64,000 nt of DNA from Salinisphaera sp. LB1 (GTDB lineage: Bacteria; Pseudomonadota; Gammaproteobacteria; Nevskiales; Salinisphaeraceae), in contig NZ_CP029488.1 of NCBI RefSeq assembly GCF_003177035.1, positions 434,001-498,000 on the forward strand, given 5' to 3'. Shown here one piece after another: positions 8,828 through 16,878 of this stretch. The notes under the pieces are model-generated. The model searched no databases, was not told the origin of the DNA, and saw only the letters and a list, made by a program, of their open reading frames with translations. The position numbers and the translations under genes were made by a program. The stretch's first letter is position 1, and each line of letters starts with the position of its first letter.

Positions 8828-10417
8828 ATGGACCGGCGTCGACGCCGCCTGCTGCAGGCCACGGCGGCCTGGGCGGGCGCCGGCTCGATCGGCCGCCTGC
8901 CGGTGGCGTGGGCCACCGCGTCGGGGGCGCCGCTGTCTGGCGGCACGCCTTTCTCCTTCCAGCGACTGATCAACCACGCCGGCCATCTGGCCACCCTGCC
9001 CTATGTGCCGCCGCGACCGCGCTACGGCAAGCTGCTGTCCGAAATCGGCTACCAGACCTTCATGGGCATCGAGACCCGCAAAGGTCACCAGCTGTGGGCA
9101 GACACCGATCTGCCGTTCACGGTCGAATTCTTTCATCTCGACGACGGCACGCGCGTGCCGGTCGACATCAATATCGTCAGCGACGGTCGCGCCCGCCACC
9201 TCGACTACGATCCCCGCATGTTCGCCTATCCCGACCCCACCATGGCGCGGCGTATGCCCGACGATCTCGGCTACGCGGGATTCCGCCTGCATGACGCCCG
9301 CAGCGATCATCGCGAATGGTTGGCGTTCAAGGGGGCGAGCTATTTCCGCAGCCCCGGGACCGAGAACCAGTACGGCCTGTCGGCGCGCGGCGTAGCCGTC
9401 AACAGCGGCGAGCCCGGGCCCGAATCGTTTCCGGATTTCACCCGCTTCTGGCTCCAACGCCCTGCGCCGGGTGACGACGAGATCACGATCTGGGCCCTGC
9501 TGGAAGGCGAACACCTCACCGGCGCCTATGAGATGCGTTGCCGGCGGCCGGGCGACGTGATCATGGATATCCGCAGCCGGCTGTTCCAGCGCAAGGCCAT
9601 TGACCGGCTCGGCATTGCACCGTTGACCAGCATGTTCTGGTTCTCCGAAACCAATGCCCGGCGCGGCGCCGATTGGCGTCCGGAGGTGCACGACAGCGAC
9701 GGACTGGCGATCGCCACCGGCCGGGGCGAACGCATCTGGCGCGCCCTGAACAACCCGCCGCGGCCCGATATCTCGCTGTTTGCCGATGAAAATCCGTGCG
9801 GCTTCGGCCTGCTGCAGCGTGACCGGGACTTCGATCATTACCAGGACTCGGGCGTCGCCTTCGAGCGGCGGCCGAGCGCGTGGATCGAGCCGGCCGGCCA
9901 CTGGGGCGCGGGGCATGTCGCCCTGTTCGAACTCCCGACCCACGACGAGATCAACGACAACATCAATGCCTTCTGGATTCCGGACCAGCCGGCCACCGCC
10001 AATGCGCGCTGGGCGCTCGACTACAAACTGTCGTGGACCGACCAGGCACCGTTTCCGCGCGATCTGGCGCATGTCCGTGCCACGCGTACCGGCCGTGCCG
10101 GCCGCCCCGGCACGTACCGCGATCGAAGTCCCGTCGATCGCAAGTTCGTGATCGATTTCATCGGCGGCCCGATTGCCGGCAAGCCGGGCAACGATATCCA
10201 CATCGATGCCTCAGCCAGCCGGGGCCGCATCGACAACCCCTACGTTGTCGCCATCGGCGCGAACGAGCCCGGCTGGCGCGTGTTCATCGACTGGCTCGGC
10301 GACAAGCCGCCCGGCCCGGCGGAAGCCGCGGTCCTACGCTGCCGCCTGATGCGCGGCGATACGCCGCTGACCGAGACCTGGGTGTACTCGTACTACCCGC
10401 GCCCGCTGCTGAGCTAG
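8828..10417 (+). CDS. opgD: Periplasmic glucan (osmoregulated periplasmic glucan) biosynthesis protein, OpgD/OpgG type
   Basis: A 529-residue member of the MdoG/OpgG-OpgD family, which acts on the beta-glucan backbone of osmoregulated periplasmic glucans. The N-terminus MDRRRRRLLQATAAWAG is a twin-arginine-type signal, pointing to OpgD rather than Sec-exported OpgG. The family core follows: YVPPRPRYGKLLSEIGYQTFMGIE, FHLDDGTRVPVDINIV, YFRSPGTENQYGLSARG, APLTSMFWFSETNARRGADWRPEVHDSDGLA, and ETWVYSYYP at the end. The frame is open further upstream into rpoH, but the ATG at 8828 gives the Tat signal. No opgH glucosyltransferase is in the window. The gene ends just before the IS110 element and looks intact. 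Confidence 0.88.
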   Translation: MDRRRRRLLQATAAWAGAGSIGRLPVAWATASGAPLSGGTPFSFQRLINHAGHLATLPYVPPRPRYGKLLSEIGYQTFMGIETRKGHQLWADTDLPFTVEFFHLDDGTRVPVDINIVSDGRARHLDYDPRMFAYPDPTMARRMPDDLGYAGFRLHDARSDHREWLAFKGASYFRSPGTENQYGLSARGVAVNSGEPGPESFPDFTRFWLQRPAPGDDEITIWALLEGEHLTGAYEMRCRRPGDVIMDIRSRLFQRKAIDRLGIAPLTSMFWFSETNARRGADWRPEVHDSDGLAIATGRGERIWRALNNPPRPDISLFADENPCGFGLLQRDRDFDHYQDSGVAFERRPSAWIEPAGHWGAGHVALFELPTHDEINDNINAFWIPDQPATANARWALDYKLSWTDQAPFPRDLAHVRATRTGRAGRPGTYRDRSPVDRKFVIDFIGGPIAGKPGNDIHIDASASRGRIDNPYVVAIGANEPGWRVFIDWLGDKPPGPAEAAVLRCRLMRGDTPLTETWVYSYYPRPLLS

Positions 10418-10448
10418 ATACCATCTTGCCGCCTCCGCACCAAGGGGC

Positions 10449-11432
10449 TCATGTAGCGCCTTGGGGTTGATAGGGCGTCTGGTGCTTAAGCACGCCATAC
10501 GCGAGATGGACGAGCTTGCGCATGGCGCCGCCGAGGGCGCTCATATCGCTTTTACCGCGTGCTGTTAAGCGTTGATACTGGGCCGCGATATCCGGGTTGT
10601 GTTTGGTGCTGACGATGGCGGCCATATAGAGCAGTTGTCGCAGTTTAGGATTACCGGCCTTGGATAGACGCGGCGGTCCATGGACCGAACTTCCCGAATC
10701 CCACGGCACCGGGATGACGCCGATGAAGGCCGCGGCTTGGCGGGCACTGGTGAAGTCGCGGCTTCGCAGTGTGGCCAGCAGGCGCCGCGATACGGTGGGG
10801 CCAATGCCGGGCACCGACTCTAATAAAGCGCGATCTTTTTTCAGCGCGGGATGGCGATCGATATGATCGTCAATATCGCGCGTCAACCGATCGCGTTCGG
10901 CCCGTAGCGCGTCGAGCACCGTATCGATCGACGCGATGATCTCTTCGGCCTGAACGACCTCGGCCTTTTCCCGGCGATTGCGCTCGCGTTGAATATCCTT
11001 ATCGAGCGCCTCAAGACGGGCGAGACGCGCTTTGAGTCCACGCACCGCCGCAGGTTCGGGTTGCCACAGCCGCGGGCGACGAGCCGCCCCATAGCGGGCC
11101 AGAACGACGCTGTCTTTCCGGTCGTTCTTGCCGCGCACTCCCAGGCTTTTGGCAAACTCCCGGACCTGCGCGGGGTTCATCACGGACACGCCCAAACCGG
11201 CCTCATAAAGCGCCTGAGCCAAGGCTTCGTGATAAATCCCGGTCGCTTCCATGATGATGTGGATTTGATCGGCCGGCGTGCCGGTCTGCTGCGCCAGCCA
11301 GTCCAATACAGCCGCGTGCCCCGCGGTGTCGTTGCCAAAGACCTTGGTCTTGACCTTGACCCGATCAGGATCCCGCAGCCAAGCACAGTCGAATTTGCGT
11401 TTACTGACGTCAATGCCGATGTAGACGGTCAT
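10449..11432 (-). CDS. IS110-family transposase (DEDD recombinase)
   Basis: A 327-residue transposase. The N-terminal RuvC-like DEDD domain shows D8 (YIGIDVSK), E62 (IIMEATGIYHEAL), and D104 and D107 (GKNDRKDSVVLARYG). The C-terminal Transposase_20 domain has SVPGIGPTVSRRLLATL (a helix-hairpin-helix-like segment) and the serine-containing DSGSSVHGPPRLSKAGN motif (S246 aligned with the catalytic serine). The frame is open 31 codons further upstream, but the ATG at 11432 has GGAGAAGG about 7 nt before it and gives the canonical MTVYIGID start. All catalytic motifs are present, so the copy may be active. Confidence 0.93.
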   Translation of the reverse strand: MTVYIGIDVSKRKFDCAWLRDPDRVKVKTKVFGNDTAGHAAVLDWLAQQTGTPADQIHIIMEATGIYHEALAQALYEAGLGVSVMNPAQVREFAKSLGVRGKNDRKDSVVLARYGAARRPRLWQPEPAAVRGLKARLARLEALDKDIQRERNRREKAEVVQAEEIIASIDTVLDALRAERDRLTRDIDDHIDRHPALKKDRALLESVPGIGPTVSRRLLATLRSRDFTSARQAAAFIGVIPVPWDSGSSVHGPPRLSKAGNPKLRQLLYMAAIVSTKHNPDIAAQYQRLTARGKSDMSALGGAMRKLVHLAYGVLKHQTPYQPQGAT

Positions 11433-11622
11433 CTCGTGCCTTCTCCTTGTTCGTGCAGTCTCACCGCGCCCGCGGGGACTTGGAACCCATTCACGTTTGC
11501 GAGATGAAAAATCGGTCGGGGGCATGATCTAACGCGCAAGCTATAAGCTTCAGGGTCTGTGGATGCTCACCCGACCGAGCACCGCTGACTGGTAGCTAAT
11601 CAGTCAGCTTCGGCAAGACACA
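11433..11622 (-). ncRNA. Candidate bridge-RNA region in the IS110 left end
   Basis: IS110 elements encode a structured guide (bridge) RNA upstream of the transposase. On this strand the leader contains a perfect 8-bp stem with a 9-nt loop (11584-11608, GCTGACTG/CAGTCAGC). A larger stem is formed by CGGTCGGG and CCCGACCG (plus-strand 11513-11520 and 11570-11577), enclosing the GCAT/ATGC and AAGCT/AGCTT pairs. The internal loop contains ACAGACCCT (minus strand), identical to the nine bases of host DNA that abut the element, ending in the CT core. This is what a left-target guide would look like. Exact RNA ends are not determinable here. Confidence 0.35.
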
Positions 11623-11647
11623 AGGGTCTGTTGCCGTTTCGTGCGAG
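11623..11647. repeat. Partial copy of the 4753-5021 element terminus
   Basis: This 25-bp stretch matches the first 25 bp of the element at 4753 with only a few differences (AGGGTCTG versus AGGGCCTG, then TTGCCGTTTC shared exactly). Similarity ends to the right, where a different 8-bp hairpin (11660-11667/11679-11686) follows before the stop of the MscS-type gene. The left edge coincides with the IS110 junction, so the IS may have landed at a repeat end. Confidence 0.6.
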
Positions 11648-11738
11648 TCCACGCCAAGCGGCGCTGTTTTGCCGCAAGACAGCGCCACGAGTGCGGCGTA
11701 GTGAGTCTGCGCGAGCGCGCTGAAACGCGGGTTTGCGG

Positions 11739-14700
11739 CTAGGCCTCCGGCACGCCGCCGTCCGGCGCGTCACCCGCATCCGCTTCTCCCGCATCGCGCG
11801 GGCGCGTCTCGGCCGGCGCCAGACGCTTGCGCGGACGCCGGCCGCCCGCGAACTGACGCGTGACGGTCTCGTCGATCGAGCGAATGTGCAGATCCCGCTG
11901 CGGGAACACGATCTCGATGCCGTTGGCATCGAACAACTCATGGATGCGTCGATACAGCGCGTGCTGTAGCGGCAGCAGATTGAAAAGATCGTGATAGAAC
12001 ACGCGCGCCTCGAACAGGACAGCGCTATCCCCATAGCCGACCATGAACACCGAGGGCGCCGGCGTCTCCAGCGCCACCGGCTCCGCCCGGATCGCCTCGT
12101 AGATCAGCTTCTCGACCAGATCGGCATCGGCATCGTAGGACACGCCCACCTTGATGATCAGGCGGGTGATATCGTCGGTAAGCGTCCAGTTGATCACGGT
12201 CTCGGTGATGAACGTCTTGTTCGGGATCACCAGTTCCTTGTTGTCCCAATCGGTGATCGTGGTGGCCCGGATACGGATGCGCGAAACGGTGCCGGTGAGC
12301 GTGCCCACGGTCACCGTATCGCCGACGCGGACCGGGCGCTCGAACAGAATCACGAGACCCGAGACGAAATTGGCGAAGATTTCCTGCAGACCGAAGCCAA
12401 GACCGACACCGATGGCCGCAATCAGCCACTGGATGGAGGACCAGTGCAGGCCGATGAGATTGACCGCCACCAGTACGCCGAAGATTACGATGGCGTACTG
12501 GAACAGCGTGGCCATCGCGTAGCGGCTGCCCGCATCCATCGATAACCGGCGCAGGACGGTGATTTCCAGAAAGCCCGGCAAATTGCGCCCGGCCAGCGCC
12601 GTGACCACCGCCACCGCCACCGCCAGCAGCAATGCGCCCAGCGTGACGTTGGTGACCTGGGTCTGGCCGCCGACATGCGTCGCATGCTGCCAGAGATTGA
12701 TGTTATCGAGCAGCTGCAACGCAGGCAGGGTGCCGGACCAGATCAGCCACAAGCCGGTGCCGATCATGAGCGTAATCACCACCTTGATCAGGCCACGGGT
12801 CTGTTCACTGATCTGGACCAGATCGATCTCGAGACTCTCGAGGGTCTCCGGTGCACCCTCACCGGACACCGCCGCGGCCTCGCGCGTCGCACGGGCTTCG
12901 CGGGCCTCTTCGCGCTTGCGCAGCGCCCGGGCCAGCGCCAGGCGCCGCTCAACCACGGTCAGCCAGCGCACGATCAGGCTGTAGACGACCACCGAGCCGC
13001 CCAGCGCGGCGATGGAATAGAAAAAGCGCGACTGCAGCTGCAATGCCGTGTAGTAGTAGCCCAGCCCGGCCAAACCGCACAGGGCCAGCGGCACGCCAGT
13101 CGCCAACGGCAGCCAGAAATAACCCAGCCGCCAGGCACTGCCGTCGTCGGCGGTCATCACATCGGCCAACGCACCACGCATTGGGTGCAACACCCGCCAT
13201 GCGAAGATGGCGATCGACAGTTCGCCGAACATGAAGGCCGCCCGGCCCAGCGTCTCGCGCTTGACATCGTCGTCGAAGGCCTCGGTCATGCTGATGATGA
13301 CCACCGGCGCGATCAGCGCAATCATCACCCAGCGCAGATTGCGATACAGTCCGCGGCGGGCGCTGCCCGGCCAGTGGAAATGGCGGTCCGCCAAGCCGTT
13401 CTCGCGGCAGACGTTGGCGAACGGTTCAATGAAAACAAGCAAGAAACCGAGCTGGAAGACGGCCGCGGCCACCGCCTGGCTGAACTTCGACGCCTCGGGG
13501 GCATGCCGCAACAGAAACGCGACCAGAAAGAAGATCAGCATGCTCGGCAGCGACAACAGCACGGTGATCAAGGTCGCCCGCAACGTCAGCCACATGGTGT
13601 CGTGGCTGACGTTGCCGACCGGCTCGCCGAGCCGCTGCAACCGGTACCGCAGCGGCCGGCGAATCGCAATCAACAGCGCGATCACCAGCGCACCCAGACC
13701 CGCCCAGATCGGCTGGGCGATCACACCGGCCGCAAGCGCCGACACCGTCTGCTTCCAGCTGCCCGGATCGATCAGCCAGGGCATGCCGGCCGCCACCCGC
13801 GCCGGCCAGTCGAGCCGAATGGCATGAAACGACGGCAGCCAGAATAGACGCTCGTCGAGCAGGCGATTGAACGAGGACAACGTGCTCTGGTACTGCTGCG
13901 ACAGGCTCTTCAGATCGCGACCGATGTTCACGAATCGGCCCTGGGCATCGATGAGCATGTCGACAATCGAACGCCGCTGCTTGAGCAGATTGACCAGCGA
14001 CTCGCGCTGGCCGGCGCTGAGCTTGACGCCCGCCTTCTCCGCCATCCGGTTGGCCATGGCATCGGGATTGTCGAGTTCCGCGCGATCCTGCTGCAGCTGG
14101 AAGCGCTTCAATTCGGCCGATGAGATATCCGGCTGATTCGACGACCCCGAGCCGGACAGGAATGGCAGCGTAGGATTCGCCAGACGGCGCCGCTGGTTGC
14201 GCAACACATCGCCCAGCGCGACCGAACCGCCGCCGATCTCGAGCTGGCGCTGAACGAGGTTCAAACGGCGCTCCAGATTCTCCACCCGGGCGCGCTGGTT
14301 GCTCTGGCGCTGGCTGAGCTCCTGGGTTTCCCGGGTGATCTTGGCAAGCTTGTGGGTCAGCTCGACATTGCGCTGGGCCGCCTTGGTGATCGGCGCCAGC
14401 GAACTCCGCAGTTCGCTCAACTTATCCTCGCTGGCATTCTGCAGCGATTGCGCCGAGGCATTCTGCTTACGGCTCAGCGCGGTCTGGATCCGGGCCAGCG
14501 ACTCGTTGAGATGGGCGACTTTGGCTTCTGCCAATGAGCGGCGCGCCTCGAGCAGCTGCTCATGGTTGTCGAGGCCGGTCAGCTCCTCATGCAGGCGCTC
14601 GATTTTGGCATTGAGCGCATCCCGACGCGCCGCATTCAGCTCGCTCTGGGCCTGGGCGAGCACACTGGCCTTCGGGCCCGGACTCGGGCCACCGGCGTTA

Positions 14701-15218
14701 GCGCTCGCCAGCGACTGCAGCTTGTTGCGCGCTTCGGCCAGCGACTGGCGCGCCGACTCCGGCCGCTGAGCGGCACGCGTCAATTTATCCCGCAGATCCG
14801 ACAGATCGGCCTGGGCATCCGACAGCTCGGTACGCAGCTTGTCGGCGCGCGACGACAGTTCGTCCAGCGAAAGATTGCTGAGCTGATCCAGCGGCGCCGG
14901 CTTCTGCAGATCGGCCAGCGCCTGGTGTGCCTGCTCGATCTTTTTCGGTGCCTGGGCCGCGTCCTGGCGCAGCTTCGCTGCCTGCTTGCGATCCGCCTCG
15001 GCCGATTGCAGCGCCGAGATCGCGTCCTGGTAGGTTTGCACCGCGTGGGCGCGGACACCTTCCGACAGATCCTTGCGCGATTTCGCTGTTTTGATCTGTG
15101 CCTTGAGATGCTGGATCTGGCTGGCGTAATCCTTGGGTTTGTCACCACTACCGGCGGCCGCCACGGCCGCCGCGGACGCGGCCAGCCCGAACACCAGGAC
15201 GACCCAGCACAGCAACAT
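11739..15218 (-). CDS. Large mechanosensitive channel, MscK/MscM (KefA/YjeP) type
   Basis: A 1159-residue MscS-superfamily channel that gates under membrane tension during hypo-osmotic shock. A signal peptide (MLLCWVVLVFGLAASAAAVA) is followed by a long periplasmic region (about 30-480) rich in Gln, Ala and Leu heptads, i.e. coiled coil. Then come about ten TM helices and a C-terminal MscS core: SGLVILFERPVRVGDTVTVG, TGTVSRIRIRATTITDWDNKELVIPNK, then VGVSYDADADLVEKLI. The start at 15218 is preferred because GGGAG precedes it by 5 nt and the signal peptide begins there; an in-frame start exists 26 codons upstream. Size matches E. coli MscK (1120) and YjeP (1107). Confidence 0.9.
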   Translation of the reverse strand: MLLCWVVLVFGLAASAAAVAAAGSGDKPKDYASQIQHLKAQIKTAKSRKDLSEGVRAHAVQTYQDAISALQSAEADRKQAAKLRQDAAQAPKKIEQAHQALADLQKPAPLDQLSNLSLDELSSRADKLRTELSDAQADLSDLRDKLTRAAQRPESARQSLAEARNKLQSLASANAGGPSPGPKASVLAQAQSELNAARRDALNAKIERLHEELTGLDNHEQLLEARRSLAEAKVAHLNESLARIQTALSRKQNASAQSLQNASEDKLSELRSSLAPITKAAQRNVELTHKLAKITRETQELSQRQSNQRARVENLERRLNLVQRQLEIGGGSVALGDVLRNQRRRLANPTLPFLSGSGSSNQPDISSAELKRFQLQQDRAELDNPDAMANRMAEKAGVKLSAGQRESLVNLLKQRRSIVDMLIDAQGRFVNIGRDLKSLSQQYQSTLSSFNRLLDERLFWLPSFHAIRLDWPARVAAGMPWLIDPGSWKQTVSALAAGVIAQPIWAGLGALVIALLIAIRRPLRYRLQRLGEPVGNVSHDTMWLTLRATLITVLLSLPSMLIFFLVAFLLRHAPEASKFSQAVAAAVFQLGFLLVFIEPFANVCRENGLADRHFHWPGSARRGLYRNLRWVMIALIAPVVIISMTEAFDDDVKRETLGRAAFMFGELSIAIFAWRVLHPMRGALADVMTADDGSAWRLGYFWLPLATGVPLALCGLAGLGYYYTALQLQSRFFYSIAALGGSVVVYSLIVRWLTVVERRLALARALRKREEAREARATREAAAVSGEGAPETLESLEIDLVQISEQTRGLIKVVITLMIGTGLWLIWSGTLPALQLLDNINLWQHATHVGGQTQVTNVTLGALLLAVAVAVVTALAGRNLPGFLEITVLRRLSMDAGSRYAMATLFQYAIVIFGVLVAVNLIGLHWSSIQWLIAAIGVGLGFGLQEIFANFVSGLVILFERPVRVGDTVTVGTLTGTVSRIRIRATTITDWDNKELVIPNKTFITETVINWTLTDDITRLIIKVGVSYDADADLVEKLIYEAIRAEPVALETPAPSVFMVGYGDSAVLFEARVFYHDLFNLLPLQHALYRRIHELFDANGIEIVFPQRDLHIRSIDETVTRQFAGGRRPRKRLAPAETRPRDAGEADAGDAPDGGVPEA

Positions 15219-15562
15219 GACGACTCCCACCCGGGGGCCATGCTGAAAATGACGGCAATGCAACACAGCGCTATTGACTCGCTCGGTACGATTCAAAGCA
15301 ACATAGTCTACGGCCTGTCCCGCTCGCGAGCGATACGAAATTTAAAGGGATACAAGCGGACACGGGTGGCGCCCGAATACTGTCGCGCTTTCATCGCCTG
15401 CGGACCGCTTACATGGTGACTGTGGGCAGACAATGACCGTCGCCCGCTGGCTTGTGGGCGCCGATTGCTGCAATGCACAATACGGCCGTGTCGCGCCGCG
15501 GGGCTCGGCCCGGGCCCATCGCGACATGGGGTTTTGCTGTCGAATCTGTTACAAACACGTCC

Positions 15563-16264
15563 ATGGCTCGCTACGATTCCAACCCCCCCACCGTCGCCGT
15601 TCGCACCCCGCCGCGCCGGGGCGAGGCGCGTGCTGCCCTGATGGAGGCCGCACTGGAACTCGTGGCCAGCGAAAGCAACTTCTCCGCGTTGTCCCTGCGC
15701 CGGATCGCACGTCGGGCCGGCGTCGTGCCCACGGCGTTCTATCGGCATTTCCAGGACATGGACGCACTCGGCATGGCACTGGTGGAGGATACCTTCGCCG
15801 AGCTGCGACGCATGCTCGGCGATGCCGACCTGCCGTCGATGCCCGTTGATGGCTTGACGCGTTATTCGGTCCAGCTGTTTGCGTCACACGTTCGCGATCA
15901 TCGACTGCTGTTTCAGTTCCTGATCAAGGAGCGTTACGCCGGCAGCGCGGCAATGCGCGCCGCCATCCACGGACATATCAGCGCGCTGATCGACGAACTC
16001 GCCGATGATTTGGCGCAGTTCGATGAATTCGGCCATATCGATATCGACGATCTGCGCATGATTGCCGAACTCGTGGTCAACGCGATCATCGCGGTCTCCG
16101 AGCGAATCCTGGATGTGTCGCCGGACGCCGCCGCGGACGACGCGCTCATGCTGCGGGCCGAAAAACAGCTTCGCCTGATCTTCCTCGGCGTGGGCCGCTG
16201 GAACAGCCGGGACACGCGTCGCACGCCAACCCCGGAGACGCCGCGGGTCGCGCGCGAACGCTAG
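15563..16264 (+). CDS. TetR-family regulator, FabR-like
   Basis: A 233-residue repressor. The helix-turn-helix (about 45-70, SALSLRRIARRAGVVPTAFYRHFQDMDALG) is close to that of E. coli FabR, the repressor of unsaturated fatty-acid synthesis genes, and similarity continues through LFQFLIKERYAGSAAMRAAIHGHISALIDELADDL. The ATG at 15563 is the nearest start to the domain, and its N-terminal 30 residues are low-complexity. It is divergent from the MscS-type gene across 344 bp of intergenic DNA in which no clear operator was seen. The stop overlaps the stop of the convergent DUF2059 gene by 3 bp. Confidence 0.85.
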   Translation: MARYDSNPPTVAVRTPPRRGEARAALMEAALELVASESNFSALSLRRIARRAGVVPTAFYRHFQDMDALGMALVEDTFAELRRMLGDADLPSMPVDGLTRYSVQLFASHVRDHRLLFQFLIKERYAGSAAMRAAIHGHISALIDELADDLAQFDEFGHIDIDDLRMIAELVVNAIIAVSERILDVSPDAAADDALMLRAEKQLRLIFLGVGRWNSRDTRRTPTPETPRVARER

Positions 16265-16878
16265 TCGCCGCCGCGGGGCCGGGCGGCCGAATCGTCAAGC
16301 TGTGCGCGCACGCGCTGCACGATCTCCGGCACCAGCGACAAGCCCCATTGCGAACCGAGATCCATCGTCTCCGCCATGAGCTCGGGCGAGGTGTCGACCA
16401 GCTTCTGGCCCAGCGGCGAGCGATAGAACCGCACCAGCTGGCTCAGTTCGATCAGGTTGAAGTGCTTTTCGTAGACCGGGGCCAGTACGGAATAAAGCGC
16501 GTCGCCGTCCCGAATATGCTCGGACACCACCGCCCGGGTCTGCTGCTGGATCACGCCCATCGTCCGCGGGTTGAGCGTCGGCCCGAACATGGCGATCGCA
16601 CGCGACACACGATCAACCAGTTCCTGCGAGAACAGCGCCTGTACTTCCGGCGTATCGGTCAGCTCGACCAGCGTCCGAATCAGCTGTTCCTTGCGCGCGT
16701 CGCTGCCTGCGGCGTGCGCCGGGGGCGAGCCGACAGCCGCCGCGCGGGGCGGGACATCCGATCCCGTGCCGGCGTGAGCCGCTGCCGACACCATGATGGC
16801 GGCCAGCAGCGCAATGGCGCTGGCCCGCTGCAAATGCCTACGGCGGTCAGGCCGCCCGGGCAGGACCCACGTTGTCAT
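16261..16878 (-). CDS. DUF2059-domain exported protein
   Basis: 205 residues. After a basic start (RRRHLQRA) there is a hydrophobic export signal ending ...VSAAAHA, then an Ala/Pro-rich linker. The DUF2059 core is seen around residues 150-180: EKHFNLIELSQLVRFYRSPLGQKLVDTSPELM, which resembles the family pattern (HFT..EL..L..FY.SP.GQK). The function of DUF2059 proteins is not established. The only good start (ATG at 16878) lies 32 nt inside the 3' end of cysI, so the gene is probably read from the cys transcript. Confidence 0.8.
   Translation of the reverse strand: MTTWVLPGRPDRRRHLQRASAIALLAAIMVSAAAHAGTGSDVPPRAAAVGSPPAHAAGSDARKEQLIRTLVELTDTPEVQALFSQELVDRVSRAIAMFGPTLNPRTMGVIQQQTRAVVSEHIRDGDALYSVLAPVYEKHFNLIELSQLVRFYRSPLGQKLVDTSPELMAETMDLGSQWGLSLVPEIVQRVRAQLDDSAARPRGGD

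Larger units (their letters stand above)
10443..11624 (-). mobile_element. IS110-family insertion sequence (boundaries inferred)
   Basis: An IS110-type transposase gene is bounded by about 190 bp of non-coding sequence upstream (11433-11622) and only a few bases downstream, the layout of the IS110 group with the guide-RNA region in the left end. On the minus strand both proposed junctions carry a CT dinucleotide (plus-strand AG at 11623-11624 and 10443-10444), the usual IS110 core. The right-hand junction was chosen because similarity to the terminus of the repeat at 4753-5021 starts exactly there. The left-hand junction is less certain but must lie between 10418 and 10448. No terminal inverted repeats or target duplication are expected for this family. 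Confidence 0.65.

Noticed and set aside
10449-11525. Longer IS110 transposase starting at 11525
   Set aside because: The extra 31 residues are Arg-rich and fall in the guide-RNA region; the ATG at 11432 has a strong Shine-Dalgarno and the canonical YIGID start.
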